In this document: in pieces, positions 43,785 through 54,722 of the stretch
How the letters are laid out: each line of letters begins with the position of its first letter
How positions within the stretch are numbered: position 1 is the stretch's first letter
Assembly (NCBI RefSeq): GCF_015210005.1
Contig: NZ_MU158698.1
Span: forward strand, 1,187,009-1,251,008
Length of the DNA stretch: 64,000 nt
Direction of reading: 5' to 3'
Origin: Sphingobacterium hungaricum
GTDB lineage: Bacteria > Bacteroidota > Bacteroidia > Sphingobacteriales > Sphingobacteriaceae
The notes under the pieces: generated by a model
The model's input: only the letters and a program-made list of their open reading frames with translations
The model's database searches: none
Told to the model about the DNA's origin: nothing
Made by a program: the position numbers and the translations under genes

Positions 43785-44558
43785 ATGAGTAAATCGAAGC
43801 CAATTTTGACTTCTTCATTAGGAAGAAAACTAGTCATGAGCTTGACGGGGCTATTTCTATGTAGCTTTTTAGTAATACATCTAATTGGAAATTTTCAGCT
43901 TTTCGCGAATGATGAGGGATATGCGTTCAACAACTATGCGTATTTCATGACCCATTTCGCTCCGATAAAGGTTGTTTCTTATCTATTGTATGCGTCCATC
44001 GTCATTCATGCGGTATACGCATTAATTTTGACCATTCAGAATAAAAAAGCTAGACCAGTCCAGTACAACCAGTACGATGGCAAATCGAACAGTGCATGGA
44101 ATTCCAGAAACATGGGAATTTTAGGAACTGTTTTATTGGTTTTCATTGCAACGCACATGCAAAACTTCTGGTGGAAATACCACAATGACCAAGTGCCTTA
44201 CATCGAATACACGAAAGATTTAAATACAGGAACAATCACTAGCCGTGAATTAAGCGCAAGCGAATTCACTGATTATTTAGTAACAACGGATAACGGGCAA
44301 GAGGTGACAAAAGCAAGAGATTTATACAAACAAGTTGATTTCACTTTTCAAAATGTAGGTTTAGTGATTTTGTATGTTGTTGCGATGTTTGCGTTGGCAT
44401 TCCACTTAATCCATGGATTCCAATCCGCTTTTCAAACTGTAGGCTTTAATCATCGCCGCTACATCGGAATCATTCGATTTATCGGAGTTTGGGTATTTGG
44501 CGTATTGATTCCAATAGGATTTGCTGCCATGCCGTTGTATTTTTATTTCATTAAATAG
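43785..44558 (+). CDS. sdhC: succinate dehydrogenase cytochrome b subunit
   Basis: 257 residues with five hydrophobic helices (LVMSLTGLFLCSFLVIHLIG; VVSYLLYASIVIHAVYALIL; MGILGTVLLVFIATHMQNFW; VGLVILYVVAMFALAFHLIH; YIGIIRFIGVWVFGVLIPIG). Haem-ligand histidines lie in IHLIGNFQ, IHAVYA, ATHMQNF and FHLIHGFQ. This is the single-subunit, diheme type B anchor of Bacteroidota complex II, which can run succinate to menaquinone against a redox gradient. First of sdhCAB, 45 bases before sdhA. Confidence 0.95.
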   Translation: MSKSKPILTSSLGRKLVMSLTGLFLCSFLVIHLIGNFQLFANDEGYAFNNYAYFMTHFAPIKVVSYLLYASIVIHAVYALILTIQNKKARPVQYNQYDGKSNSAWNSRNMGILGTVLLVFIATHMQNFWWKYHNDQVPYIEYTKDLNTGTITSRELSASEFTDYLVTTDNGQEVTKARDLYKQVDFTFQNVGLVILYVVAMFALAFHLIHGFQSAFQTVGFNHRRYIGIIRFIGVWVFGVLIPIGFAAMPLYFYFIK

Positions 44559-44603
44559 TCGATTAGGACCAGTCATTGGTCTGTTAAGATAAAAAAATAA
44601 ACT

Positions 44604-46538
44604 ATGTTAGATTCAAGAGTACCTGTAGGCCCATTGGCTGAAAAATGGTCAAAACATAAATTTAATATGAAACTGGTTAACCCAGCTAACAAACGTAAAT
44701 TCACAATTATCGTTGTTGGTACAGGACTAGCCGGAGCATCTGCTGCTGCTTCATTAGCAGAATTAGGTTATAATGTAAAAACATTTTGTTACCAAGATTC
44801 CCCTCGCCGCGCGCACTCGATTGCCGCTCAAGGAGGTATCAATGCAGCGAAAAATTATCAAAATGATGGTGACTCTGTTTACCGTTTGTTTTATGATACG
44901 ATAAAAGGTGGAGATTATAGAGCACGCGAAGCGAACGTATATCGTTTAGCGGAAGTTTCTGTTGACATCATCGACCAATGTGTGGCACAAGGAGTTCCTT
45001 TTGCTCGCGAATACGGTGGTTTGTTAGACAATCGTTCGTTTGGTGGCGCGCAAGTATCGCGTACATTCTATGCACGTGGTCAAACTGGACAACAATTATT
45101 ATTGGGCGCTTATTCTGCATTAAATCGTCAGATTAAAAAAGGAAAAGTAGAATCCTATACACGTCATGAAATGTTAGATTTAGTAAAAATCGACGGTCAT
45201 GCACGCGGTATTGTTACTCGTGATATGGTTACGGGTAAAATAGAAACTCATGCGGGTCATGCAGTATTGCTTTGTACAGGTGGATACGGAAACGTATTTT
45301 TCCTTTCAACAAATGCAATGGGATGTAATGTGACTGCAGCTTGGAGAGCACATAAACGTGGTGCGTATTTTGCAAATCCTTGCTACACACAAATTCACCC
45401 AACTTGTATCCCAGTTACAGGAGACCATCAATCTAAACTGACGTTGATGTCAGAATCATTGCGTAACGATGGTCGCGTTTGGGTTCCTAAAACAGTAGAA
45501 TTATCTCAAAAACTACAAAAAGGCGAATTGAAGCCTTCAGATATCAAAGAGGATGACAGAGATTATTTCTTGGAGAGAAAATATCCTTCATTCGGTAACT
45601 TAGTTCCTCGTGACGTTGCATCTAGAAATGCAAAAGAAGTAGTGGATGAAGGACGCGGAGTTGGTAAAACTGGTGTTGCTGTATTCTTGGATTTTAAAGA
45701 TGCTATCGCAAGATTAGGTGAAGATTTGGTACGTGCGAAATATGGAAACTTATTTGACATGTATTATCAGATTACCGATGAAAATCCATACAAGCAACCA
45801 ATGCGTATCTATCCTGCAGTTCACTATACCATGGGTGGTGTTTGGGTGGATTACAACTTGATGACTACCGTTCCAGGTTTATATGCTTTGGGAGAATGTA
45901 ATTTCTCTGACCACGGAGCGAACCGTTTGGGAGCTTCTGCTTTGATGCAAGGTTTATCTGACGGATACTTTGTGATTCCTTACACTGTCGGTGATTATTT
46001 AGCAAACTTAGGTTCATTTGCACCAGTTGATGCAAGTAATCCAGCTTTTGAAGAAACGCGTTTACAAGTTGAGCAAAATGTCAACAAATTATTGTCAATG
46101 CGCGGTTCGAAAACTGTCGATGATATTCACAAGAAATTAGGTCACATCATGTGGGAATACTGTGGAATGGCTCGTACAGCTGAAGGATTAACTAAAGCGA
46201 AAGGTTTGATTCAAGATTTGAAAAAAGAATTCTGGTCAGATGTATGTGTTTTAGGAGAGAATGAAGAATTGAACATGTCATTGGAAAAAGCCGGCCGTGT
46301 TGCTGATTTTATCGAATTAGGTGAGCTAATGGTGGATGATGCGTTAAATCGCAATGAATCATGCGGTGGTCACTTCCGTTTAGAATCTCAAACCGAAGAA
46401 GGTGAAGCGAAACGTAATGACGAAGAATATGCCTATGTTTCAGCTTGGGAATTTAAAGGTGAAAATCACGCAGAACAATTACATAAAGAAGAGTTAGTTT
46501 TCGAAAACGTTAAATTAACACAAAGAAGTTATAAATAA
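44604..46538 (+). CDS. sdhA: succinate dehydrogenase/fumarate reductase flavoprotein
   Basis: 644 residues. FAD-binding [20 protein letters not shown], the covalent-FAD His in [18 protein letters not shown], substrate arginine block [31 protein letters not shown] and [20 protein letters not shown]. Catalytic core of complex II; lies on the cytoplasmic face and pairs with SdhB. Typical long Bacteroidota form. Confidence 0.98.
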   Translation: MLDSRVPVGPLAEKWSKHKFNMKLVNPANKRKFTIIVVGTGLAGASAAASLAELGYNVKTFCYQDSPRRAHSIAAQGGINAAKNYQNDGDSVYRLFYDTIKGGDYRAREANVYRLAEVSVDIIDQCVAQGVPFAREYGGLLDNRSFGGAQVSRTFYARGQTGQQLLLGAYSALNRQIKKGKVESYTRHEMLDLVKIDGHARGIVTRDMVTGKIETHAGHAVLLCTGGYGNVFFLSTNAMGCNVTAAWRAHKRGAYFANPCYTQIHPTCIPVTGDHQSKLTLMSESLRNDGRVWVPKTVELSQKLQKGELKPSDIKEDDRDYFLERKYPSFGNLVPRDVASRNAKEVVDEGRGVGKTGVAVFLDFKDAIARLGEDLVRAKYGNLFDMYYQITDENPYKQPMRIYPAVHYTMGGVWVDYNLMTTVPGLYALGECNFSDHGANRLGASALMQGLSDGYFVIPYTVGDYLANLGSFAPVDASNPAFEETRLQVEQNVNKLLSMRGSKTVDDIHKKLGHIMWEYCGMARTAEGLTKAKGLIQDLKKEFWSDVCVLGENEELNMSLEKAGRVADFIELGELMVDDALNRNESCGGHFRLESQTEEGEAKRNDEEYAYVSAWEFKGENHAEQLHKEELVFENVKLTQRSYK

Positions 46539-46585
46539 TCCCAACAACTTGGCAACAAGTTTAGGCTTATACTCAACATACTATT

Positions 46586-47359
46586 ATGAGTGGACAAATG
46601 AATTTAACGCTAAAAGTTTGGCGTCAAAAAAAAGAAAATCAAAAAGGTCAGTTCGTAACTTACAAAGCGAATAATATTTCTGATGACATGTCATTTTTAG
46701 AAATGCTTGATGTTGTTAATGAAGAAATCACCCGAAAAGGCGAAGACCCAATTTACTTTGACCATGATTGCCGCGAAGGAATTTGTGGAATGTGTTCTTT
46801 AGTAATCAACGGACGTCCACACGGACCGAAATACGGAACAACAACTTGTCAGTTGCACATGCGTTCATTCCATGATGGGCAAACCATCGTGATTGAACCT
46901 TGGAGAGCAGCTGCATTCCCAGTTTTGAAAGATTTAGCAGTAGACCGTACAGCTTTTGACCGCATTCAGCAAGCAGGTGGATACGTTAATGTAAACACTG
47001 GAGGAGTTCCAGATGCAAATACAATTCCTATTCCGAAACGCATTGCTGATGAAGCATTCGAATCGGCGACTTGTATTGGTTGTGGTGCTTGTGTTGCTGC
47101 GTGTAAAAATGCATCAGCAATGTTATTTGTTTCTGCAAAAGTTTCTCAATTTGCATTGTTGCCACAAGGACAAACAGAGCGTTATGAGCGTGCTCAAGCG
47201 ATGGTTGACCAAATGGACGCTGAAGGTTTCGGAAACTGTACCAACACAGGTGCATGTGAAGCTGAATGTCCAGTTGGAATTAAATTGACAAATATTGCTC
47301 GATTAAACAGAGAATATTTCACGGCTAAGTTATTTAGACAAGAAGATATTCACAATTAA
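46586..47359 (+). CDS. sdhB: succinate dehydrogenase/fumarate reductase iron-sulfur subunit
   Basis: 257 residues. N-terminal ferredoxin fold with the [2Fe-2S] loop [17 protein letters not shown], and C-terminal clusters in [15 protein letters not shown] and [16 protein letters not shown] for [4Fe-4S] and [3Fe-4S]. It carries electrons from SdhA to the haem anchor SdhC. Followed by a 14-bp terminator. Confidence 0.98.
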   Translation: MSGQMNLTLKVWRQKKENQKGQFVTYKANNISDDMSFLEMLDVVNEEITRKGEDPIYFDHDCREGICGMCSLVINGRPHGPKYGTTTCQLHMRSFHDGQTIVIEPWRAAAFPVLKDLAVDRTAFDRIQQAGGYVNVNTGGVPDANTIPIPKRIADEAFESATCIGCGACVAACKNASAMLFVSAKVSQFALLPQGQTERYERAQAMVDQMDAEGFGNCTNTGACEAECPVGIKLTNIARLNREYFTAKLFRQEDIHN

Positions 47360-47379
47360 TCATTGAGTTATCGATACGG

Positions 47380-47415
47380 AAGTCCTCGCAAATCCTCATT
47401 TGCGAGGACTTTTTT
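47380..47415 (+). terminator. terminator of sdhCAB
   Basis: AAGTCCTCGCAAAT (47380-47393) / ATTTGCGAGGACTT (47398-47411), 14-bp perfect stem with loop CCTC and a T-run to 47415. Confidence 0.95.
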
Positions 47416-47447
47416 ATATCTTTACTTCTTATAATACCTCAAACTTG

Positions 47448-50400
47448 ATGGGAAATAAAATCAGAATTTTATTACTAATTCTTACCGCATCGTTTTTAGT
47501 CACCGCGTTAACCATTCACAATATCATTAACTATGATGATATGCTAACTTTGGATACGCAGACACTAACTGAAAATCTTCACGCTAAAGAAACTACAATC
47601 AATGATATTTTCAATGATAGTATTTTGATGAAGACTTTTGAAAATGTGGACCGTTACCCTACTCAGGTATTGGACTATACACAAGAATTAGTCAAAGAAT
47701 ATGGTATTTATCTGTACATCTATAAGAACCACACGCCCGTATTCTGGAGCAGTAACTTAATGGTTCCGCGAACCGATTTGGGATTAAAATTCCAGACAAG
47801 CTACCTCGACATGGATAACCGCTCTTTCGTTGCGAAGAAGAAAGAAATATCACCTGAAGTAACTGTATTGGCGCTTATTCATATCAAACGAAATTTCACT
47901 GCGACAAACGAATACTTAAACAATAAATTCTCGACAAAATTAATTGACAACGATAACCTTGCGCTAGCGAATTATGCCGATACGGATAACATCCGAAACA
48001 TTTATTCTACAGATGGAACCTATTTGTTTTCTGTAAAACTAAAAGACGGAAAGCACAATAACATTTATTTGAACATTCAGTTTGCCTGTATCATACTCGC
48101 GATGTTTACGTTTTTGATTCTGGCAAATAACGTCTGCATGATGCTGGCAAGAAAAGGAAAACCCATTCTTTCCATTGTTATTTTCGGACTTATTCTGTTG
48201 CTCTTAAGGTATATCGACTTAAAGATAAATTGGCTATCCATCAATTCAAGTTTGGGAATTTTTGACCCAAAATATTATGCGTACAATTTTTGGCTACCCA
48301 ATTTATGGGCTTTTTTGATGGCATCAATTAGCTTATTTTGGTTCGTTTGCTATATTACATCTATACAAAGTTACATTCAAGTTCCAAAAAAGCTATCCGA
48401 CAGAAAAGTTTTTATCCCGATTGCCGTTCTGGTGCTGTTCAGTATTTATGGCTTCTCTTACCTGCTTTTCAAATACCTGTCTACGTTAGCCATATATACT
48501 AGCAATTACAACCAAGATTTTACCAAAATCCTTGACCTGAACCTCTATAGTTGGATTAACGTATTTATCCTTTGTCTCAATGTACTGCTGTTAATTCTGT
48601 TCATTGACAATGCCGTCAATTTTCTCAAAAAACTAATCAATAATTTAACCCTATCGTTAAATCTGCAATTGATTGTACTGATATTGGTGATTACTTTAGT
48701 CATTTCACTTGACCTTAATCCACTGAGTTATTTCTTATTGGGCGTATTGATTATGCTGATTTCGTTTAGCTTTTATAAATCCAAAGCTTATAAATTATCG
48801 CGTTTTATTTTTACGATTCTTTTGATTTCAATTATTGCTTCGCTGAATTATTTTGACAGCATGCGCCTCAAAAAAATCGAAAACATGAAGTTGGTGTTAT
48901 CGAATTTAGAGGCTGAAGATGATTTGAATGCATTATCTCTTTTTGGCGAGATTGAAACGGATATTGAAGATGACAAACAGCTCTCTCAGTTGTTTGAAAT
49001 CAGCCTGCCGAATACAGACACAGAATACATCAGCAACTATTTAAAAAACATCTATTTCAGCGGGTATCTATCAAAATTTGAGTTTCAAGCATATTATTTA
49101 TACGATGGGAAACCATTGGATAATTCCAGCACCAATAAAATTGAAGAGTATCGAGAAAAAGTCATCAATAAATCCGTTAAAGTTGCGAATCTAAATAGCT
49201 TCTATAGAATCCAAAGCGAATTGGGTACGCATGAATATTTTACGCAACTAGAACTTCCAATCCGAGATTCGACACATACCGTTCAGATTTTCATTAATCT
49301 CAAAAACAAAACGTATAGTCCTACCCTGCCATATCCGGCAATTCTAACCGACCAAAAGTTAGAATTTCTGCATAGCCAATCGACATTTCAAAACTCGTTT
49401 GCGATGTACAAAGATGGAAATTTGATTATGCAGAACGGAGATTACACCTATCCCAATTCGGATAAGAATTTTCCAAAGGAAGTAAACACCTACGAAAGCA
49501 TCAATAACATGGATGGTTACATGCATATTATGCTCCGTCCGAATGTGCATACTACTTTACTGATGAGCAAACCTGTTCCTTCTCTTTGGGATTTTATCGC
49601 GACAGTTTCGTTTATTTTTATTGTGCTGTACGCATTTTTTTCGCTATTTCAAGGGGCAAAATATATTTTCAACACTGTTGAACAAAAATCGTTCAAAATA
49701 AACAGCATTAAATATCATTTCTTAGCGCTTAAGAACCAGATTCAATACAGTACACGTATTCAAACCTTGGTGGTCGGAACGGTTTTATTTGCCATTATGT
49801 TGACTGGTATCATTGCGTTTGTCAGCATTAACACGCAACTTGAAAAAACAAGAGAAACGACGCGTCTGAAATACATTTCAGAGATTGGCAAAAAGATTGA
49901 AAATTACATTGTCGAAAATGAAACTGAAGTGAGCGCATCCAGCGTTGAACGGATTTTGAATTCTATCTCGGGTGTGAACACGACAGATTTCAATTTATTT
50001 AACAAGGAAGGCAGGCTGATTTATACATCACAGCCCAGAATCTATGAACTGGAATTAATCTCTAATTTCATCAACCCAGTTGCCTTCACATCGTTGAATG
50101 TATTGAAGAAATCAGATTTGATTATCAACGAAAAAGTCGGCACTTTTGAATATGACGCATCTTATTCTGCTATTAAAAATAGTGATTATAACATCGTTGC
50201 ATTTTTGAATGTCCCTTATTTTTCTTCGAGAGGAGAAGAAAATGCGAGCAAGAATTTGTTGCTAAACACCTTGCTAAACATCTATACGATTGTGATGATT
50301 AGCTTCGGTTTCTTCGCTGTTATTGTGTCAAACAAAATCACTCGCCCGCTAAACATTATCGGAAAGAAACTTTCGCAAACGAATATTGGAAAGAATTCGA

Positions 50401-51191
50401 ATGACCCGCTGTTTTGGGAACGAGATGATGAAATCGGCGCACTGATTAAAGAATACAATTACATGTTGGTCAAATTGGAGAAAAATGCCGAACAGCTCAT
50501 GAATGCCGAGCGGGAATCGGCTTGGCGAGAAATGGCTAAGCAGGTTGCGCATGAAATAAAAAATCCGCTGACGCCAATGAAATTGGGCATTCAACAGCTG
50601 GAAAGGTCTTTTGATGAAAATGACCCTCGTTTCAAAGAACGTTTCAAAAAAGTTGCGAATTCATTTATCGAACAAATCAACAGCCTAACATTGATTGCGA
50701 ATGAGTTCTCGAATTTCGCTAAAATGCCGGAGACGGAATTGATGGAAATTAACTTGCTTGAAAAAATCAATAAAGCTACAATCCTCTATAGCAATTCAAA
50801 TGTGGACATCAAAATATACAATGAAACCAACAAAAATGGGGTTATTGTTATCGGTGATAGAGACCAATTATTGAGAACATTCAATAATTTGATTAAAAAT
50901 TCGATTGAAGCCGAGGTTGGAAAACGTAAAAAGAGAGTCCGAATCTATGTTTCTATTATTGACGAGCATAATGTTCAAGTCTTGCTTGAGGATAATGGAA
51001 TGGGAATTTCTGACGAATTACTTCCAAAAATATTTCAGCCCAATTTTACAACGAAAAGTTCTGGAACAGGTTTGGGATTAGCCTTTGTCAAAAAGACAAT
51101 TGAATCGATGGATGGCACAATCACATTCGAGACGAAACCGAATATCGGAACTACATTTATTATGGTATTGCCTTACGAACGATTAGTTTAA
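47448..51191 (+). CDS. large NtrY-like sensor histidine kinase
   Basis: 1247 residues from ATG 47448 (an upstream in-frame TTG at 47400 is inside the sdh terminator). Layout: N-terminal TM (~4-25), a ~170-residue periplasmic loop, a block of about seven TM helices (~205-480), a second sensor region, two TMs around ~780 and ~945, HAMP (NKITRPLNIIGKKLSQT), HisKA with H1035 in AHEIKNPLTPMKLGIQQLER, and HATPase_c (N box FNNLIKNSIEAE, G1 DNGMGISD, G2 SSGTGLGLAFVKK). The HEIKNPLTPMK phrase is typical of NtrY. No response regulator lies next to it; signal unknown. Confidence 0.92.
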   Translation: MGNKIRILLLILTASFLVTALTIHNIINYDDMLTLDTQTLTENLHAKETTINDIFNDSILMKTFENVDRYPTQVLDYTQELVKEYGIYLYIYKNHTPVFWSSNLMVPRTDLGLKFQTSYLDMDNRSFVAKKKEISPEVTVLALIHIKRNFTATNEYLNNKFSTKLIDNDNLALANYADTDNIRNIYSTDGTYLFSVKLKDGKHNNIYLNIQFACIILAMFTFLILANNVCMMLARKGKPILSIVIFGLILLLLRYIDLKINWLSINSSLGIFDPKYYAYNFWLPNLWAFLMASISLFWFVCYITSIQSYIQVPKKLSDRKVFIPIAVLVLFSIYGFSYLLFKYLSTLAIYTSNYNQDFTKILDLNLYSWINVFILCLNVLLLILFIDNAVNFLKKLINNLTLSLNLQLIVLILVITLVISLDLNPLSYFLLGVLIMLISFSFYKSKAYKLSRFIFTILLISIIASLNYFDSMRLKKIENMKLVLSNLEAEDDLNALSLFGEIETDIEDDKQLSQLFEISLPNTDTEYISNYLKNIYFSGYLSKFEFQAYYLYDGKPLDNSSTNKIEEYREKVINKSVKVANLNSFYRIQSELGTHEYFTQLELPIRDSTHTVQIFINLKNKTYSPTLPYPAILTDQKLEFLHSQSTFQNSFAMYKDGNLIMQNGDYTYPNSDKNFPKEVNTYESINNMDGYMHIMLRPNVHTTLLMSKPVPSLWDFIATVSFIFIVLYAFFSLFQGAKYIFNTVEQKSFKINSIKYHFLALKNQIQYSTRIQTLVVGTVLFAIMLTGIIAFVSINTQLEKTRETTRLKYISEIGKKIENYIVENETEVSASSVERILNSISGVNTTDFNLFNKEGRLIYTSQPRIYELELISNFINPVAFTSLNVLKKSDLIINEKVGTFEYDASYSAIKNSDYNIVAFLNVPYFSSRGEENASKNLLLNTLLNIYTIVMISFGFFAVIVSNKITRPLNIIGKKLSQTNIGKNSNDPLFWERDDEIGALIKEYNYMLVKLEKNAEQLMNAERESAWREMAKQVAHEIKNPLTPMKLGIQQLERSFDENDPRFKERFKKVANSFIEQINSLTLIANEFSNFAKMPETELMEINLLEKINKATILYSNSNVDIKIYNETNKNGVIVIGDRDQLLRTFNNLIKNSIEAEVGKRKKRVRIYVSIIDEHNVQVLLEDNGMGISDELLPKIFQPNFTTKSSGTGLGLAFVKKTIESMDGTITFETKPNIGTTFIMVLPYERLV

Positions 51192-51276
51192 AGCTGAAGA
51201 AAGGATAGCTAAGAAGTTTGAATGGCTTAATAATGTAGAAAACCTTTTAGTGGACATTATTTTCTAGCAAAAGAAA

Positions 51277-51427
51277 ATGTATTGTTATTCAGAAGAGCGA
51301 ATAAATAAATTGATGAAATACCTTCAAGACGACTTCTCGCATTGCTAAGTTTGAAACCTATCAAAAAGCAAAGTCAACTCTTAAAGAAACTAAGGACTTA
51401 GAAAGAAATGGTGTTTGTAACTTGTAG
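51277..51427 (+). pseudogene. possible remnant of a small gene, one frameshift
   Basis: From ATG 51277 one reads MYCYSEERINKLMKYLQDDF S and then a stop after two more codons. Shifting by one base at ~51340 continues as IAKFETYQKAKSTLKETKDL ERNGVCNL to a stop at 51425-51427. Both parts look like ordinary helical protein, and together they give ~49 residues. No promoter or neighbour supports it. The remaining bases of 51192-51433 show nothing else. Confidence 0.25.
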
Positions 51428-51433
51428 AAAAGA

Positions 51434-52363
51434 CTATTTTAAAACAATGCTGGAGCGTCCCATAATCGTATTATCGGTATAAAGCAAGACCGTATAAGCT
51501 CCTTTAGAAAAATCATTCGATGCTGTGTCATTCCACATAAACTGATATTCCTCGCCGTTGTTTGTGAAATTGATGGTTTGTTTAAAGGTGTATTGAAGCT
51601 TTTCACCATGAACAAAGAACAAGTTATTTGGATCTGCAATCAAATTTCCTTTCGGATTGATTATGCGGACATACACTTCCTTTTTACCCATATTGGCTAA
51701 CGAATTTTCTGCAATCGAAAAATTGATTTGCAATTTGTCTGTTCTTCTAGCACGCGATTGCGTCTCAACATCACCGTCCTTTTTAAGCTGCACGGCATTG
51801 ATATGAATATTAGACACTTTTAAAGCTGAAACTTTCGTTGACTTAGGAGCCGATAATGTACCTTTTGAACTATTTTGAGGAGATTGACCGGAAATTTTAT
51901 TTTCCATATCGACATTTTCATTGCTCAGAATAGCATTTCTGATTTTGAGGCTATTCATTTCCTCCTTTAATTGGCTAACAGTTCCTTTTAATCCTGAAAT
52001 TTCTTCTTTAGCCAATAAATATTCTTCTTCTGTAAAATCGCCGTCTTCTAGTTTAGCACGAAGGTCATTTATCAAAACTCTTGCACTCTGTTCTGTCTTT
52101 GCACTCTGTTCTGTTGCAGGAAGTTCCTGATTTTTTAAATTATCTAATTCCGCCTCAATTCTATCGATTTCAATTTGAAGATTTTCTTTTTGTAGAGTAA
52201 CTGTGTAAAGTTTTTCACCAGAATATTTAAATTTTATGTAAAAATAAATATTCGTAAATATTAATGCAGCAATAGCTACAGCGAAGAAATAAACTTTTGA
52301 ATTATCTTTTTTAGTGGGTTTATTTGCTACGGTAGACTGTTGCTTATTTTCTTTTATTTCCAT
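51434..52363 (-). CDS. single-TM coiled-coil protein, conserved in Bacteroidota, unknown function
   Basis: 309 residues. One TM helix at ~25-45 (VYFFAVAIAALIFTNIYFYI), then a coiled coil ~50-165 (KENLQIEIDRIEAELDNLKN; YLLAKEEISGLKGTVSQLKE), a Ser/Pro-rich hinge and a C-terminal beta domain (~180-309; KLQINFSIAENSLANMGKKE, VYVRIINPKGNLI, GAYTVLLYTDNTIMG). The topology places the coiled coil and beta domain in the periplasm. No named family. Stands alone between the kinase and gmd. Confidence 0.7.
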   Translation of the reverse strand: MEIKENKQQSTVANKPTKKDNSKVYFFAVAIAALIFTNIYFYIKFKYSGEKLYTVTLQKENLQIEIDRIEAELDNLKNQELPATEQSAKTEQSARVLINDLRAKLEDGDFTEEEYLLAKEEISGLKGTVSQLKEEMNSLKIRNAILSNENVDMENKISGQSPQNSSKGTLSAPKSTKVSALKVSNIHINAVQLKKDGDVETQSRARRTDKLQINFSIAENSLANMGKKEVYVRIINPKGNLIADPNNLFFVHGEKLQYTFKQTINFTNNGEEYQFMWNDTASNDFSKGAYTVLLYTDNTIMGRSSIVLK

Positions 52364-52423
52364 TATTTTTTAAAACTCATAGAGGAAATACTACAACAAA
52401 AACTGTTCCAACAACTATTTTTA

Positions 52424-53569
52424 TTATTCAAAATAGTTTAACGTATCAAAACCGCCCTTTTTCAAGTACTCATCTTTTCGCATTAAATGCAAATCCGACT
52501 GAACCATTTCTTGCACAAGTGCTTCCAATGTGTACTTCGGTTCCCATCCTAATTTTTGCTTTGCTTTATTTGGATCACCGATAAGCAGGTCAACTTCAGT
52601 AGGCCTAAAGTAAGCTGGATCAACTTTCACCACAGTCTGTCCTAATTTCACATGTTCCTTGTCAATTCCCAATGAAGCCAGTAATTCTTCGTCACGATCG
52701 ATAACGACACCTTTTTCGCGTTCGCCTTTTCCGCTGAACTCGATTTCAATACCGACTTGCTGAAAGCTCAATCGAACAAATTCCCGCACAGTCGTCGTGA
52801 TGCCCGTCGCAATTACAAAATCTTCAGCGACTTCTTGTTGCAACATCAGCCACATCGCTTCAACATAATCTTTTGCATGTCCCCAATCGCGCTGAGCCGA
52901 TAAATTCCCTAAGTAAACCTTCTGCTGTAATCCCAAAACAATTTTTGCGACTGCACGGGTGATTTTTCTGGTCACAAAAGTTTCCCCTCTAACTGGGCTT
53001 TCATGATTGAATAAAATGCCATTACACGCATACATGTTGTATGCTTCGCGATAATTGACTACGATCCAATACGCATATAGCTTCGCTACCGCATAAGGGC
53101 TTCGTGGATAAAATGGCGTCTGTTCCGACTGAGGGACTTCTTGGACCAAGCCGTATAATTCGGAGGTAGAAGCTTGATATATCTTTGTTTTTTGGGTTAT
53201 TCCTAACAAACGGACAGCTTCTAAAATGCGTAATGTTCCAATTCCATCCGCATTTGCGGTATACTCAGGTGTATCAAAACTTACTTTAACATGCGACTGA
53301 GCCGCCAGATTATAGATTTCATCCGGCTGTGTTTCCTGAATAATCCGAATCAGATTCGTCGAATCAGTCAAATCACCATAATGCAATATAAAATTACGGT
53401 TATCCACATGCGGATCTTGGTACAAATGGTCTATGCGGTCCGTATTGAACAAAGAAGTTCTTCGTTTAAGTCCGTGGACAATGTATCCTTTTTTAAGTAA
53501 GAATTCAGCTAAATAAGCTCCGTCTTGACCTGTAATACCCGTAATTAAAGCTACTTTATGTTGATTCAT
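52424..53569 (-). CDS. gmd: GDP-mannose 4,6-dehydratase
   Basis: 381 residues. Converts GDP-mannose to GDP-4-dehydro-6-deoxymannose, the entry to GDP-fucose, rhamnose or perosamine for surface sugars. SDR Rossmann [24 protein letters not shown]-type [15 protein letters not shown], catalytic [15 protein letters not shown] (Tyr-x3-Lys) and [19 protein letters not shown] at the end. No partner (fcl, rmd or per) is adjacent, so downstream enzymes must lie elsewhere. Confidence 0.97.
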   Translation of the reverse strand: MNQHKVALITGITGQDGAYLAEFLLKKGYIVHGLKRRTSLFNTDRIDHLYQDPHVDNRNFILHYGDLTDSTNLIRIIQETQPDEIYNLAAQSHVKVSFDTPEYTANADGIGTLRILEAVRLLGITQKTKIYQASTSELYGLVQEVPQSEQTPFYPRSPYAVAKLYAYWIVVNYREAYNMYACNGILFNHESPVRGETFVTRKITRAVAKIVLGLQQKVYLGNLSAQRDWGHAKDYVEAMWLMLQQEVAEDFVIATGITTTVREFVRLSFQQVGIEIEFSGKGEREKGVVIDRDEELLASLGIDKEHVKLGQTVVKVDPAYFRPTEVDLLIGDPNKAKQKLGWEPKYTLEALVQEMVQSDLHLMRKDEYLKKGGFDTLNYFE

Positions 53570-53700
53570 ACCTGTAAAATATTCAATGGACTGCTAAAAT
53601 AAGGATAAATTAAAACTTCTGAAAAGACTTGCGTGTAGAATTAGCACCCGTCATCGCAAACTGCTAGCTAACAACACATTACAAAAATAGAAATAAACAA

Positions 53701-53724
53701 AAAAAGCTGCAAAAATTTGCAGCT
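53701..53724 (-). terminator. terminator of the 185-residue lipoprotein gene
   Basis: AGCTGCAAA (53705-53713) / TTTGCAGCT (53716-53724) followed on the minus strand by a T-run (A-run before 53705 on the plus strand), 23 bases after the stop. Confidence 0.8.
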
Positions 53725-53747
53725 CTAATACGATTTGATGACAAGAT

Positions 53748-54305
53748 TTATTCAGCTAATTTACTGAAATTTAAGACTAAAAATCCTGTTCCATTATCTA
53801 AAGGAATCGGTAAACGCATAACCAACTCTTGTCCGTCCGTGTACGACAAATCTAAACGATAACCTGTAGTCACGTTAGCTGCTTTATCGCCAGAATAAAT
53901 TTTCTTGAATTGAAATTGAGGTTGCTCGCCTGTATTTTTTGGATTGTAGATAGACCATACAATCGTGCGAACTGCACCGTTTGCACATAATGTGCCGTCA
54001 GTGTTAAATGTAATGTTACCGCGGTAATTCCCGCCAGGCAATGTCCATACACTTCCTATAAAACAGTCAACTGGAGCTTCATCAAAAATATTTTTGATGG
54101 TGTATGCCGCAGGTATATCTTCTCTTGTCACAGAATTCAACACCCATTTGCCTTTGACTCCGCTGCGCCAATCTGACGCCGATGGTCCTGAAGCTGCGCT
54201 GTTACCTGATGAGGAAGCTGAACTCGTTTTTTTCTGAGCACCACAAGCACCCAATAATAGTACGATAGAAAATAATGTAACTAGAGATAAAATATGTTTT
54301 CGCAT
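53748..54305 (-). CDS. putative lipoprotein, lipocalin-like
   Basis: 185 residues with lipoprotein signal LFSIVLLLGAC-G and a Ser/Ala-rich linker. The body starts DWRSGVKGKWVLNSVTRED, then strands GGNYRGNITFNTDGTLCANG and ELVMRLPIPLDNGTGFLVLNF. The W-x-L-N opening and strand spacing are like lipocalin-type domains of Bacteroidota lipoproteins. Ligand unknown. Confidence 0.75.
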   Translation of the reverse strand: MRKHILSLVTLFSIVLLLGACGAQKKTSSASSSGNSAASGPSASDWRSGVKGKWVLNSVTREDIPAAYTIKNIFDEAPVDCFIGSVWTLPGGNYRGNITFNTDGTLCANGAVRTIVWSIYNPKNTGEQPQFQFKKIYSGDKAANVTTGYRLDLSYTDGQELVMRLPIPLDNGTGFLVLNFSKLAE

Positions 54306-54362
54306 GATATAAATTTAATATTTCAATAAAATGTATATTCGCAAATATACTGTTTAATAATC

Positions 54363-54695
54363 ATGGATACTTCCAAAAATCATACCATTAGTAAAATTGT
54401 AGCGAAGACAATGCTTCGGCTTTTTATCCTGTTGCTGGGTTTCGCCGCCTATTTGTATTTTAGCATTGACACAATCGTTCTAGACAACATGAAGGTATCT
54501 TTTCCTCATCAATGGGCATTTTTGTTTCCGATGCTGTTGTTGATTATCGAAATCGGATTGCTATTCTTTATGCTAAAACATAAATACAGCAAATCCGATA
54601 TCAATTGGTTATTTTCGTTAAACAGTTTGCTGTTAAACATTTACTTGATTTTATTGTACACGCGGATTTATCCCCTACTAAATTTCGGCAGTTAA
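54363..54695 (+). CDS. three-helix membrane protein, unknown function
   Basis: 110 residues, hydrophobic helices MLRLFILLLGFAAYLYFSI, WAFLFPMLLLIIEIGLLFFM and WLFSLNSLLLNIYLILLYT. It precedes the UPF0104-type gene by 27 bases on the same strand and may be co-transcribed. No known family recognised. Confidence 0.6.
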   Translation: MDTSKNHTISKIVAKTMLRLFILLLGFAAYLYFSIDTIVLDNMKVSFPHQWAFLFPMLLLIIEIGLLFFMLKHKYSKSDINWLFSLNSLLLNIYLILLYTRIYPLLNFGS

Positions 54696-54722
54696 AATTC
54701 AATCCTTTCGCTTAAAAAATTT

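Noticed and set aside
47400-47447. Earlier TTG start for the sensor kinase
   Set aside because: It lies inside the sdh terminator stem; ATG 47448 gives a normal N-terminal membrane helix.
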